Shown here in pieces: positions 1-8,428 of a stretch of 51,897 nucleotides of DNA (positions are counted from its first letter, which is position 1; the number at the start of each line of letters is the position of its first letter). A model generated the notes under the pieces. That model saw only the letters and a program-made list of their open reading frames with translations. It was not told the origin of the DNA and made no database searches. This DNA is from JBNKEI01 sp050288705 (lineage in GTDB: Bacteria; Myxococcota; Myxococcia; Myxococcales; UBA5297), in NCBI GenBank assembly GCA_050288705.1, contig JBNKEI010000052.1, positions 1-51,897 of the forward strand. Reading direction: 5' to 3'. The position numbers and the translations under genes are program-made.

Positions 1-349
1 TTATTGGAAACCCGTCCATCACGTCGTCAGTCGTGTCGCGGAAGTGGTGGTGGGAAACCCGCGCGATATGCATCGCCGCCCGGGCAAGAAGACGGATGGC
101 CAGGATGCAGATTGGATCGCCGAGCTTCTGGCCCACGGGCTGATCTCGCCAAGCTTTGTTCCCTCTGCCGAGCAGAGAGCCTTGCGTGACTTGACCCGTA
201 CGCGGGTAACACTCGTGCAGAATCGCAGCCAGGCGAAGAACCGCGTCCACAAACTGCTCGAGGACAAACCGAAGCCGCTATCGGCTATAATATACTCAAC
301 AGAATGGCTGAAATCGGAATGCCGCAACCGAATTTCAACTGCTAAATAA
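1..349 (+). pseudogene. IS110-family transposase fragment
   Basis: The frame is open from base 2 at the window edge to a stop at 347-349. It reads as the N-terminal DEDD-type domain of an IS110-family transposase, with the hallmark stretch GKKTDGQDADWIAELLAHGL, then PSFVPSAEQRALRDLTR and VHKLLED. After about base 270 the protein stops resembling the family and ends some 25 residues later, so the C-terminal half with the second catalytic region is missing. The 5' end lies outside the window. This is a dead copy and marks past mobile-element activity at the edge of the metal-resistance block. Family recognition is firm. Where exactly homology ends is estimated by eye. Confidence 0.8.
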
Positions 350-540
350 TTTACTCAAAGAGGGAACTTCATTTGCGTATTGAGTCATGCAACAACGCAA
401 TTACTTATACCAATTTCGACCGGCTTACTCTATAGGGAACTTGATTGACATATCCCTCGACCCTTGCGCGAAAAAAACCTACCAATATTTCTTTTCATGC
501 TCTCAGATGAGAACGTTCTTCGTTAACTTGAAGTACAAAG
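350..540. other. Short gene-free spacer
   Basis: This AT-rich stretch lies between the transposase fragment and the HigA-like antitoxin. A 63-codon frame on the plus strand (387-578) has no convincing ribosome site and no recognisable motif, and it runs into the antitoxin gene on the other strand. I see no gene here. Confidence 0.4.
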
Positions 541-840
541 TTATGCTTGAGTCCGGGGGCTTTTATTGCCGCGAGTAGTTTTCATTCGCTGCTTTGCGTC
601 CCATAGAGAAACGTTACTTTGCAGATTCATCCAAAGTTCCGGGCTTGTTTTGAACTCCTTGGCTAGCAGTAGGGCTGTCTCTGCGGTCACCGTGCGTCGA
701 CCGTTAATGATTCCGTTAAGGCGTTGTAGAGACATGTCGAGTCGCTTTGCAAGCTCTGGCTGCGTTAAGCCCAAGGGACGCATAAACTCTTCTCTAATAA
801 TCTCTCCTGGCGTTGTTGGTCGGCGATTTTTGGGAAGCAT
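541..840 (-). CDS. higA: HigA-type antitoxin (HTH, XRE family)
   Basis: The 99-residue protein belongs to the HigA/VapI antitoxin family. It begins with the family signature RRPTTPGEIIREEFMRPLGL, followed by a helix-turn-helix (TQPELAKRLDMSLQRLNGII) and the motif RRTVTAETALLLAKEF. Such antitoxins bind a RelE-like ribosome-dependent mRNA nuclease (HigB) and repress their own operon. The start is supported by AGGAGG about six bases upstream of the ATG. It lies 9 bases downstream of the remains of higB, the usual toxin-first order. Because the toxin is truncated, this gene may now be an orphan antitoxin that could still act as a repressor or protect against related toxins. Confidence 0.88.
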   Translation of the reverse strand: MLPKNRRPTTPGEIIREEFMRPLGLTQPELAKRLDMSLQRLNGIINGRRTVTAETALLLAKEFKTSPELWMNLQSNVSLWDAKQRMKTTRGNKSPRTQA

Positions 841-849
841 GCTAACCTC

Positions 850-1005
850 CTAGTGGTAGTCCATTATCTCGACTTCTTCGGCGTCATTGTCGAACCTGAA
901 AACAATTCGAAATTGGTCATTAACTCGGATGCTCCATCGATTTGCTAAGTCGCCTTTGAGTTTTTCAAGCCGATTACCCGGAGGAACCCGCAAGTCAGAG
1001 CCTAT
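850..1005 (-). pseudogene. higB: HigB toxin, 3' remnant
   Basis: The last 49 or so residues match the C-terminal half of HigB-type RelE-superfamily toxins: PPGNRLEKLKGDLANRWSIR, then VNDQFRIVFRF and the terminal EIMDYH. HigB is normally about 90 residues. Upstream of base 1005 the frame stays open to 1245, but the predicted residues bear no resemblance to the HigB N-terminus, and the only internal ATG (1065) lacks a ribosome site. I read this as a toxin gene whose 5' half was replaced or deleted. The conserved C-terminal residues are intact, so the break lies in the N-terminal part. A short active product from an internal start cannot be excluded. Confidence 0.7.
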
Positions 1006-1561
1006 GGAGACTCTACATGCTATAGCATAATTAACCTTCAAGGCATCGGTTATAATCTTGTACATACCGTTGTAAAAAATCAGAAAAAACCAACGAACCG
1101 CCCCGTCCGAACAACTGCGATAACATTTCGTGGCCCTCAAGCCAGACAAGTAGATGGCAGTGCTCAGAGAAAATTTGTCAATTATGCGACAAAAAAATTG
1201 GCGCTTTACTTCGGGCGGCCTTCTCATGGAAGAAGTGTCCGGCATGCAGGAAGATAATTGCTAAGGAAAACCCCGGAGGCGGGTGTGTCTTTTCGTAAGC
1301 AGAAGTGCACAGGCGGGAACCTGACCTGCCACAAATGCCCAAGTAGGTTGGCAACCAAGGAAGGGCCGGACCTAAAGAAGATGGCGAAGCAATTTGCTCA
1401 TTTTCGGCAAACCCATCAGAAAAGCAGCTAACGGGAAAACCTAAAATCTATCACCCGATCACCGTCGCGAAAAAAGGCGCAGGTGGAACGCAGACGGGCG
1501 TTCTCCGCTGCTTAATTGGGAAGGAAACCTTCTAAGGGTAGCGGGTGATTCAAGATTCCGA
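1006..1561. other. Gene-free region with scrambled remnants
   Basis: This region of about 550 bases has no gene I can support. One 57-codon frame on the plus strand (1258-1431) encodes a peptide with a cysteine cluster (QKCTGGNLTCHKCPSRLA), which could be the tail of a decayed transposase. It has no good start and matches no family I can name. With the IS110 fragment and the truncated toxin nearby, the region looks like a site of repeated insertion and deletion. Confidence 0.4.
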
Positions 1562-1699
1562 TTACTTCTTACTAGATTCAGAATTTGCCCAAGATTTGAA
1601 CGAAATTTCTTTATGAAGAAAATTCAATGGCCGATGAACGATTACTGATACATCTCGAACTTGTCGAGCATTTTCATGTAGCCAATCGGCAATATGCAT
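1562..1699 (-). CDS. Small hypothetical protein
   Basis: This 45-codon frame begins MHIADWLHENARQVRDVSVI. The frame is open further upstream to 1783, but the start at 1699 is preceded by AAGGAG with six bases to the ATG, a good ribosome site that the longer start lacks. No family is recognised. The N-terminal half looks amphipathic and helical and the tail is rich in serine and lysine. It lies alone between the insertion-scarred region and the Dabb-domain gene. It could be a real small protein or chance. Confidence 0.35.
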   Translation of the reverse strand: MHIADWLHENARQVRDVSVIVHRPLNFLHKEISFKSWANSESSKK

Positions 1700-1807
1700 A
1701 TTTTTCTCCTTGAGCAGATAGGTGACTACGAACGGACGCGCATTCTTGCATAAAAATGATTCGCAATAGTTAGGGAGCGACAAAAACGCAGTGCTCCCAC
1801 CCGGCTA

Positions 1808-2110
1808 TCACAGCTCGTAATCGACTACACAACGCTCCAGACACGCCTCCTTAATGAATGGCATTATTGCCTTGTGCGCCGGATGTTCCCGATAAGCTTC
1901 CAGCATTCGGCGAGAAGTGAATTCTGAATAGAGCGCAATATCAAAGCTGCTTTCAGTCCGTGAAAAGTCGAACCCGACCTCGATTCGAACCAATCCTGGA
2001 ATCTGACCACACAAATCTTCGACCTTTTCCTTTATCAAACGGGCATTTGTGAGCTTGTCATTCCCGTGGGCCGTTTCCTTGAGACGCCAGAACACAATAT
2101 GCTTCGCCAT
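1808..2110 (-). CDS. Dabb (stress-responsive A/B barrel) domain protein
   Basis: This 100-residue protein is a single Dabb domain, a dimeric ferredoxin-like alpha/beta barrel. The family pattern is visible end to end: MAKHIVFWRLKETAHGN at the start, IPGLVRIEVGFD in the middle, SEFTSRRMLEAYREHPAHKA, and VVDYEL at the end. Length fits the family exactly. Members range from plant stress proteins to small bacterial proteins of unknown substrate, so no reaction can be assigned. The start is set by GGAGGTGAT just upstream of the ATG. It is divergent from the cus operon, with about 350 bases between the two starts. That spacer contains the cus regulatory sites, so shared control is possible but unproven. 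Confidence 0.88.
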   Translation of the reverse strand: MAKHIVFWRLKETAHGNDKLTNARLIKEKVEDLCGQIPGLVRIEVGFDFSRTESSFDIALYSEFTSRRMLEAYREHPAHKAIMPFIKEACLERCVVDYEL

Positions 2111-2300
2111 ATCATCACCTCCAGGTTGAATGCTTACAAAAACGCGACCATAACACTCCGAGAGGGTTTACACCACCCCAAGGGCAACCCCAAGGGCGAA
2201 TGAATGCTGTCTGTGTTTTTATCGACTTCTAAATTTGCCTGACAAACAAATACATTCCGCAGCCCCCTCTAAAAAACGGAAGCAAGTCCCGGTGAAGCTA

Positions 2301-2342
2301 CTGCAGAATAATCCACAACAGCAGGTGAAGAATATTCTGCAG
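2301..2342. promoter_or_regulatory. Perfect inverted repeat, candidate enhancer for the cus activator
   Basis: CTGCAGAATA at 2301-2310 and its exact reverse complement TATTCTGCAG at 2333-2342 are separated by 22 bases. The site lies about 73-114 bases upstream of the sigma-54 promoter, the distance at which NtrC-type activators usually bind. The cus operon encodes such an activator, so this is the natural candidate for its binding site. The repeat is seen directly; its role is inferred. Confidence 0.6.
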
Positions 2343-2414
2343 CTCCATCCATCGGGAAGAGCCTAAGCACTCAAAAGGCTCCTAAATACCGCCGATTACA
2401 ACATCCAACCATTT

Positions 2415-2430
2415 TGGCACTCCGGTTGCT
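2415..2430 (+). promoter_or_regulatory. Sigma-54 (RpoN) promoter of the cus operon
   Basis: TGGCAC, five bases, then TTGCT matches the -24/-12 consensus with correct GG-to-GC spacing. It lies 30 bases before the cusC start. Transcription would begin near 2440, just ahead of AGGAGG at 2444-2449. The last two genes of the cluster encode a sigma-54-dependent activator and its kinase, which supports the call. Confidence 0.8.
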
Positions 2431-2459
2431 TTTATACAGCAACAGGAGGCGGCGAAGTC

Positions 2460-3779
2460 ATGGCGCGGAATTCTGAAACAAAATTGGGAAGCAGAAGGAG
2501 CGTCCTTCTGACTGTGCCGGTGATGTGGCTTTTCGTTGCGTCATCGGCGGCCGCAGGGCCACCCGATAGTCCAAACACCCTGGCGGAAATGGCCGTCAAG
2601 GCCAATCCGGCAATCAAGTCGGTCGAGAAACAGATCCTATCGCTACAATACAAGGCCGACGCTGCGGTTCGGTGGAGTGACCCGGTTTTCGCCGTCGAGT
2701 ACTCCAATGTGCCGCTGGATTCGTGGACACTGGGCGATTCGCCGATGAGTGGCGTCCAGTTCAAGCTCCAGCAGACCCTAACCCTCCCCGGCAAGAATGA
2801 TCGCCGTTCGAAAACGGTGCAGGGTGAAGCAGAAGTTGCACGCTGGGAGCTTCGCGAGAAAGAGACTCAGCTCAAGGACCTGGTGAAGAGAACCTATTGG
2901 AATCTCGCTCTCGTCAGGCAGCTCAAGGTCATCAATGAACGCCACATCAAGCTCGTGGAGCAGCTCTCGGCCGCCGTGCGTGTCAAGTATCAGGTGGGCA
3001 AGGTCGGCCAGCACGATTTGCTCATTCTAGAGGTCCTGAAGAAGAAGCTGGAAGACGACCTCGGCGATTTCGATCAAAAGGAGCGAGAGCTCGTCGCGAC
3101 CATCAACGCGACCTTGCATCGCGAGGCAGCTACGTCGGTGACCACACCCGACGAATTGCCCGTTTCGATAACATCGAAGCCACTCTCGACTCTGCTCCAG
3201 CTCGCCGAAAAGCATCGACCAAAGTTGCTGCAGACGCAGGCCATATCCAAGTGGAAACTTCTCGCGGCAGAGCAAGCCGGATACGAGAGATGGCCCGACA
3301 TCACGGTTTGGGCCGGTTATCGTGTCCGCACGCCAGCCGGGTCCGATCCCGGGACCGACTTCTTCAACATGGGCGTGGCGGCGCCACTTCCAGTCGACTA
3401 CGTGGGGCACTCCAAGGCCGAGCAGGAGCAACACCTGGCATCAGCCGCAGCTGCAGATGAATCGTATCGAGCAGCCCTCGACCAGATTCGAGCATCGCTC
3501 GAGTCGTCACTGGCTTCCTGGCAGCGATCTACCCAAAAAACCAAGACCTACGAAGCGAGCATTATTCCTGGCGCAGACCAGACCCTGAAAGCAACGCTGG
3601 CCGCATACCAGACGGACCGAGCGGATTTCGCCTCACTGTATCAAGCAGAAGTCCAGCTTCTTCAGTACGAGCGGGCCGCCAAGATCGCTCAGGCCATGAC
3701 CCAGATAGAGCAGAGCAAGGTTGAAGCTCTGGTCGGTGTCGAGCTCGATGGTCTTACGAAAACAGAGGTGAATCAATGA
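2460..3779 (+). CDS. cusC: TolC-family outer-membrane channel, CusC-like
   Basis: The 439-residue protein is the outer-membrane factor of a tripartite RND metal pump. A signal peptide spans about residues 1-32 (VLLTVPVMWLFVASSAAA). Two TolC-type OEP repeats follow, rich in long amphipathic helices. The LQQTLTLPGKNDRR segment and VKYQVGKVGQHDLLILEV are typical of the heavy-metal branch. No lipobox cysteine is apparent, unlike E. coli CusC. The start follows AGGAGG by ten bases. The stop overlaps the cusB start by four bases, so the two are translationally coupled. The gene lies directly behind the sigma-54 promoter. CusC is assigned from the neighbours; the sequence alone supports only a TolC-family efflux protein. 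Confidence 0.9.
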   Translation: MARNSETKLGSRRSVLLTVPVMWLFVASSAAAGPPDSPNTLAEMAVKANPAIKSVEKQILSLQYKADAAVRWSDPVFAVEYSNVPLDSWTLGDSPMSGVQFKLQQTLTLPGKNDRRSKTVQGEAEVARWELREKETQLKDLVKRTYWNLALVRQLKVINERHIKLVEQLSAAVRVKYQVGKVGQHDLLILEVLKKKLEDDLGDFDQKERELVATINATLHREAATSVTTPDELPVSITSKPLSTLLQLAEKHRPKLLQTQAISKWKLLAAEQAGYERWPDITVWAGYRVRTPAGSDPGTDFFNMGVAAPLPVDYVGHSKAEQEQHLASAAAADESYRAALDQIRASLESSLASWQRSTQKTKTYEASIIPGADQTLKATLAAYQTDRADFASLYQAEVQLLQYERAAKIAQAMTQIEQSKVEALVGVELDGLTKTEVNQ

Positions 3780-5215
3780 CCGCAAGATTATCAAGACGAG
3801 CAGGAAGAGCATTTCTTTTCGCCGGCATCATCGGTGCGCTTGCGGTGGGGCTCGAGTCGAAAGCGACATCGAGCACAGGTGGAGCTGCACACGAAGAGCA
3901 TGGGCACAACGACCAGGGCAAGCAACTCTATACCTGTGGCATGCACCCTAACGTAATCCAAGAGGAACCCGGGACGTGCCCTATCTGCGGGATGGACCTC
4001 ACGCCCGTGAAAAAGAGCCAAGCTCCCAAGAAGAAGGAGGAAGAGAGCTCGCCCGGAACCATCACTATAGATCCGGTGATGGTCCAGAATATGGGCGTCC
4101 GCGTGGCCAAGGTCGAGAAGAGCTCGCTCGGACGCAGGGTCAGAACCGTCGGTGAAATCGATGTGGCCGAGGACCAGGTCTCGGTGGTTAATCTTCGTTT
4201 CTCCGGGTGGATTGAAAAGATTTATGCCGACCAGACCGGCCAAGCGGTGCGTAGCGGCCAGGCGCTCTTCTCCATCTACTCGCCCGAGCTGGTGTCGGCA
4301 CAGAAAGAATATCTGATCGCATACAACACGAGTGGAAAGAACTCCGAGCTCACCAAATCTGCTGCGGAGCGAGTGCGGCTCTGGGATATTCCCCAATCGA
4401 TTCTGGACCAGGTCGCGCAAAAGCAGAACGTGGACCGGACCATCGTCATTCGTGCCCCTCGCAGCGGCTACGTCCTGCACAAGAACGTCGTCGAGGGCGC
4501 ACGGGTTGTGGCCGGGACCGATCTCTATCGAATCGGCAATCTCAAAACTATTTGGGTCAATACCGAGGTGTACGAGTTCGACACTCCCTGGATTCAGATC
4601 GGCCAAGAGGCGACCATGGAGCTGTCCTATCAAAAGGGTCGCAAGTTTTCGGGCAAGGTGAACTACATCTATCCGACCCTGAACAAGCAAAGTCGCACGC
4701 TCAAAGTCCGACTGGAGTTTGAGAACCCCGGCATCGAGCTCAAACCCGGGATGTTTGCGACGGTGTGGATTGAGGCGCAGCACAAGGACAACGCGCTGGT
4801 CATTCCCACCGAATCGATCATCCACTCCGGGGAGCGGCAGCTCGTGTTCGTCACTCAAGAGGTCGGAAAGTACCAACCCCGCGAAATCGTCACTGGGCTG
4901 GTGGGTGATGGACATCGAACGGAGGTCCTTTCCGGTCTCTCGAAGGGACAGACCGTTGTAACCTCCGGTCAGTTCCTGCTCGACTCGGAGTCCCAGTTGC
5001 AGGAAGCCGTGCAAAAGCTTCTCGCCGCAAGGCTTCAGGTCAAACAACAGACCACAGCCGCCACCAGTCACGACAAACACGATGACAAGGCTTCCCAGGC
5101 AGGTGCACATGACGCCGAGACCTTCTGGACCTGCCCCATGCACCCTCAAATCGTGCAAGACGGCCCTGGAACGTGCCCGATCTGCGGCATGGACCTGGTG
5201 GAGAAGAAGAAATGA
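3776..5215 (+). CDS. cusB: RND efflux periplasmic adaptor, CusB-like, with two heavy-metal-binding domains
   Basis: The 479-residue adaptor links the inner-membrane pump to the outer-membrane channel and hands over metal. An N-terminal membrane/signal segment (residues 10-25) is followed by a heavy-metal-binding domain with YTCGMHPNVIQEEPGTCPIC and GMDL. The HlyD-type barrel, lipoyl and hairpin core then runs to about residue 415. A second heavy-metal-binding motif sits at the extreme C-terminus (FWTCPMHPQIVQDGPGTCPI, then CGMDL). Each motif offers CxMHP plus CPxCGM thiol and thioether ligands that suit Cu(I) or Ag(I). Carrying the domain at both ends is unusual. A histidine-rich stretch (HEEHGH) precedes the first motif. 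The ATG overlaps the cusC stop, and cusA starts 40 bases downstream. Confidence 0.92.
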   Translation: MTARLSRRAGRAFLFAGIIGALAVGLESKATSSTGGAAHEEHGHNDQGKQLYTCGMHPNVIQEEPGTCPICGMDLTPVKKSQAPKKKEEESSPGTITIDPVMVQNMGVRVAKVEKSSLGRRVRTVGEIDVAEDQVSVVNLRFSGWIEKIYADQTGQAVRSGQALFSIYSPELVSAQKEYLIAYNTSGKNSELTKSAAERVRLWDIPQSILDQVAQKQNVDRTIVIRAPRSGYVLHKNVVEGARVVAGTDLYRIGNLKTIWVNTEVYEFDTPWIQIGQEATMELSYQKGRKFSGKVNYIYPTLNKQSRTLKVRLEFENPGIELKPGMFATVWIEAQHKDNALVIPTESIIHSGERQLVFVTQEVGKYQPREIVTGLVGDGHRTEVLSGLSKGQTVVTSGQFLLDSESQLQEAVQKLLAARLQVKQQTTAATSHDKHDDKASQAGAHDAETFWTCPMHPQIVQDGPGTCPICGMDLVEKKK

Positions 5216-5255
5216 CCGCCGTAAGGGACCCAGCAACTAGCGAGAGAGCATAGCC

Positions 5256-8200
5256 ATGATTGCACGTATCATAGAAGGCAGCGTCAAGAATCGATTCTTC
5301 GTGATCATCATTACCTGCATCGTGATCGCCGGTGGTGTTTGGGCGATGCTCAATACGCCCGTCGATGCGCTCCCCGATCTCTCCGATGTGCAGGTCATCA
5401 TTTACACCGAGTATCCCGGTCAGGCACCGCAAGTGGTCGAAGACCAGGTGACCTACCCGCTCACAACAGCGATGCTATCGGTGCCCTACGCAAAGACCGT
5501 CCGGGGCTATTCCTTCTTCGGATTCTCGATGGTGTACATCATCTTCGAGGACCGGACCGATCTCTACTGGGCGCGTTCCCGTGTTCTCGAGTACCTGAAC
5601 GGCATGCAAGGCCGGCTGCCGCAGGGCGTGACGCCGCAGCTCGGACCCGATGCCACCGGTGTAGGCTGGGTGTACGAATATACCCTGACATCGAAGAAGC
5701 ACGACCTGGCTCAGCTTCGTTCGATTCAAGACTGGTATCTCCGCTATGAGCTGATGAGCCTTCCAGGCGTTGCCGAAGTCGCGTCGGCCGGAGGCTTCGT
5801 CAAACAGTACCAAGTCGAGGTCGACCCCGAGAAACTGCGCGCGTACGGCTTGTCCTTGGCAGCAGTCAACAACGCTATCAAGCGCTCCAACATCGACGTT
5901 GGCGGACGCCTGCTCGAGATGGGCGAGACCGAGTTCATGGTTCGTGGCAAGGGCTACGTCTCCTCAATCGACGATCTGGAAAATGTTCCCGTTAGCGTAG
6001 ACAAAGATACACACACGCCGATCATGCTCGCCCAAGTAGCGAATATTCAAATAGGCCCGGAGATCCGCCGCGGCGTGATCGAGATGAACGGTGAAGGCGA
6101 AGCGGTTTCGGGAATCGTGGTCATTCGCTTCGGGGAGAACGCCCTCGAGGTGATCAAGCGAGTTAAAAAGCGACTGGCCGAGCTGGCACCCGGCCTGCCG
6201 GAGGGTGTGGAGATTCACACATCCTATGATCGGTCCAACTTAATCCTGCGCGCCATTGACACGCTGAAGAACAAGCTCACCGAGGAAATGATCGTCGTCG
6301 CACTGATCATCATCGTCTTTCTGCTCCATTTTCGCTCGGCATTCGTGGCGCTCTTCACCCTGCCGGTCGGAATTCTCATCAGCTTCATCATTATGAAGCT
6401 ACTCGGTATCAACGCCAACATCATGAGCTTGGGAGGGATAGCCATCGCCATCGGAGTCATGGTGGACGCCTCAGTGGTCATGGTGGAAAACCTCCACAAG
6501 CATAAAGAACGCGACCAGGGGCTCAGTCAGCTCGATCTCGTGATCAAATCGGCCAAGGAGGTCGGCCCGGCGCTGTTTTTCTCTTTGATAATCGTTACCG
6601 TGAGCTTTCTTCCGGTGTTCACGCTCGAACAGCAGGAAGGGCGCCTATTTGCCCCCTTGGCGTTTACCAAGACCTTTGCCATGGGAGCGTCGGCGATCCT
6701 CGCCATCACCATCATCCCTGTCCTGATGTTCTATTTCGTTCGCGGCAAGGTAATGACCGAGGCGAAAAACCCGATCAGTCGATTCTTCATCTGGGCCTAC
6801 CGTCCCATAATCCGTGGCGTTCTTCGGTTTCCCAAAATGACCATACTCGTGGCGCTGGCCATCCTGATAGCTACCTGGCTTCCGTTTGCTCGGCTAGGGA
6901 GTGAGTTCATGCCACCTCTCAACGAGGGTGATTTGCTCTACATGCCGACTACCCCGCCCGGCATCAGCATCACGAAGGCCAAGGAGCTCTTGCAGCAAAC
7001 CGACAAGATCATCGCCAGCCATCCCCAGGTTGAACATGTGCTAGGCAAAATCGGCCGCGCGGAAACCGCAACCGACCCGGCACCGCTATCGATGATCGAG
7101 ACCACGATCATTCTCAAGCCAAAAAACCAGTGGCCGGACGGCAAGACCATCGAAGACATCATCAAAGAGCTGGATCAGATGGTTCAGTTCCCAGGGCTGA
7201 CCAACGCCTGGACCATGCCGATCAAGACGCGCATCGACATGTTGGCCACCGGCATTAAGACTCCGGTCGGGGTCAAGCTGATGGGGGCCGACCTCAAACA
7301 GCTCTCCGATGTCGGGGAGAAGATCGAAGCCGTGCTACGGAATCTCGATGGCACGTTGTCTGTTTACTCGGAACGGGTTGTCGGTGGCAACTTCATCGAT
7401 ATCCAGGTCCGCAGAAACGACGCTGCCCGCTTCGGCCTGACCGTTGCCGATGTGCAAGACGTCATTCGTTCCGCCATCGGCGGCATGAACGTGAGCTGGA
7501 CCGTCGAGGGGCTGGAGCGATATCCCATCAACGTCCGCTATCCACGGGAGCTGCGCTCCGATCTCGAAAAGCTCAAGCGTGTCGTGGTGCCCACGCCCAT
7601 GGGACACGCCGTCCCCCTTGCGCAAGTCGCGGACCTCAAGGTGGTCAAGGGCGCGCCCGCCATCAAGAGCGAGAACGCGCGTCGCACGGCCTGGATCTTT
7701 GTCGATCTTAAGGGTTCCGATGTGGGCGGCTATGTTGCGGCAGCCCGGGAGGCTATACAAAGCCAAGTGGAGCTTCCCGAAGGTGTCTCCATCGTCTGGT
7801 CCGGACAGTACGAGTACATGGAGCGGGCCAACAAACGACTCTCTGTAGTGATTCCGCTCACCTTGGCTCTCATCTTCCTATTGCTCTACATGCACTTCAG
7901 AAACACCACCGAGACCATGATCGTGATGCTGACGCTGCCCTTCGCCCTCGTTGGCGGTGTCTGGCTCATGTTCTTCGCCGGGTACAATCTGTCCGTCGCG
8001 GTGGCAATAGGATTCATTGCGCTGGCCGGTTTAGCAGCGGAGACCGGCGTGGTCATGCTGGTCTACCTCGACGAGACGTACGAGCGCTGGCGTTCAGATG
8101 GACAACTCAAGAGTTTGTCCGATCTGAAGCAGATCGTCATGGAAGGCGCGGTCGACCGTGTTCGCCCGAAGCTGATGACCGTGGCGACCACCACTATCGG

Positions 8201-8399
8201 TTTGCTCCCGGTAATGTTCGGTACAGAAACCGGAACGCGTGTCATGAAGAGGATCGCCGCCCCCATGGTTGGCGGGCTAGTTTCTTCGACCGTGCTGACA
8301 CTGGTCATTCTGCCCGCGATCTACCTGATTTGGAGGCGATGGGAACATCGTCGAGACCTGCTCCCTGAAACGGGACGACCTGAAAACAAAGACCTCTAA
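5256..8399 (+). CDS. cusA: Heavy-metal RND efflux pump, CusA-like
   Basis: The 1047-residue inner-membrane proton antiporter belongs to the HME subfamily of RND pumps (CusA/CzcA). Length and the two repeated blocks of transmembrane helices around large periplasmic loops fit the family. The fourth transmembrane helix carries GVMVDASVVMVENLHKH, with the acidic residues that relay protons. This pattern resembles the monovalent Cu/Ag branch more than the Co/Zn/Cd branch. The periplasmic stretch KTRIDMLATGIKTPVGVKLM is also CusA-like and keeps the methionine-containing entry region. The ribosome site is weak (GAGAGAGCATAGCC), so coupling to cusB may matter. Silver/copper specificity is inferred from motifs and from the DUF3347 and CusB partners. 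Confidence 0.95.
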   Translation: MIARIIEGSVKNRFFVIIITCIVIAGGVWAMLNTPVDALPDLSDVQVIIYTEYPGQAPQVVEDQVTYPLTTAMLSVPYAKTVRGYSFFGFSMVYIIFEDRTDLYWARSRVLEYLNGMQGRLPQGVTPQLGPDATGVGWVYEYTLTSKKHDLAQLRSIQDWYLRYELMSLPGVAEVASAGGFVKQYQVEVDPEKLRAYGLSLAAVNNAIKRSNIDVGGRLLEMGETEFMVRGKGYVSSIDDLENVPVSVDKDTHTPIMLAQVANIQIGPEIRRGVIEMNGEGEAVSGIVVIRFGENALEVIKRVKKRLAELAPGLPEGVEIHTSYDRSNLILRAIDTLKNKLTEEMIVVALIIIVFLLHFRSAFVALFTLPVGILISFIIMKLLGINANIMSLGGIAIAIGVMVDASVVMVENLHKHKERDQGLSQLDLVIKSAKEVGPALFFSLIIVTVSFLPVFTLEQQEGRLFAPLAFTKTFAMGASAILAITIIPVLMFYFVRGKVMTEAKNPISRFFIWAYRPIIRGVLRFPKMTILVALAILIATWLPFARLGSEFMPPLNEGDLLYMPTTPPGISITKAKELLQQTDKIIASHPQVEHVLGKIGRAETATDPAPLSMIETTIILKPKNQWPDGKTIEDIIKELDQMVQFPGLTNAWTMPIKTRIDMLATGIKTPVGVKLMGADLKQLSDVGEKIEAVLRNLDGTLSVYSERVVGGNFIDIQVRRNDAARFGLTVADVQDVIRSAIGGMNVSWTVEGLERYPINVRYPRELRSDLEKLKRVVVPTPMGHAVPLAQVADLKVVKGAPAIKSENARRTAWIFVDLKGSDVGGYVAAAREAIQSQVELPEGVSIVWSGQYEYMERANKRLSVVIPLTLALIFLLLYMHFRNTTETMIVMLTLPFALVGGVWLMFFAGYNLSVAVAIGFIALAGLAAETGVVMLVYLDETYERWRSDGQLKSLSDLKQIVMEGAVDRVRPKLMTVATTTIGLLPVMFGTETGTRVMKRIAAPMVGGLVSSTVLTLVILPAIYLIWRRWEHRRDLLPETGRPENKDL

Positions 8400-8428
8400 C
8401 AACCAGAAGAGAAGGAAGGAGAACAATC

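Noticed and set aside
1258..1431. Small plus-strand frame with a cysteine cluster, possible zinc finger or transposase tail
   Set aside because: No ribosome site, a TTG start only, and no family match that I can defend.
3791..5236. Long open frame (481 codons) on the minus strand opposite cusB
   Set aside because: It is a shadow of a GC-rich gene. The plus-strand protein has full domain homology, and the minus-strand translation shows no motif or ribosome site.
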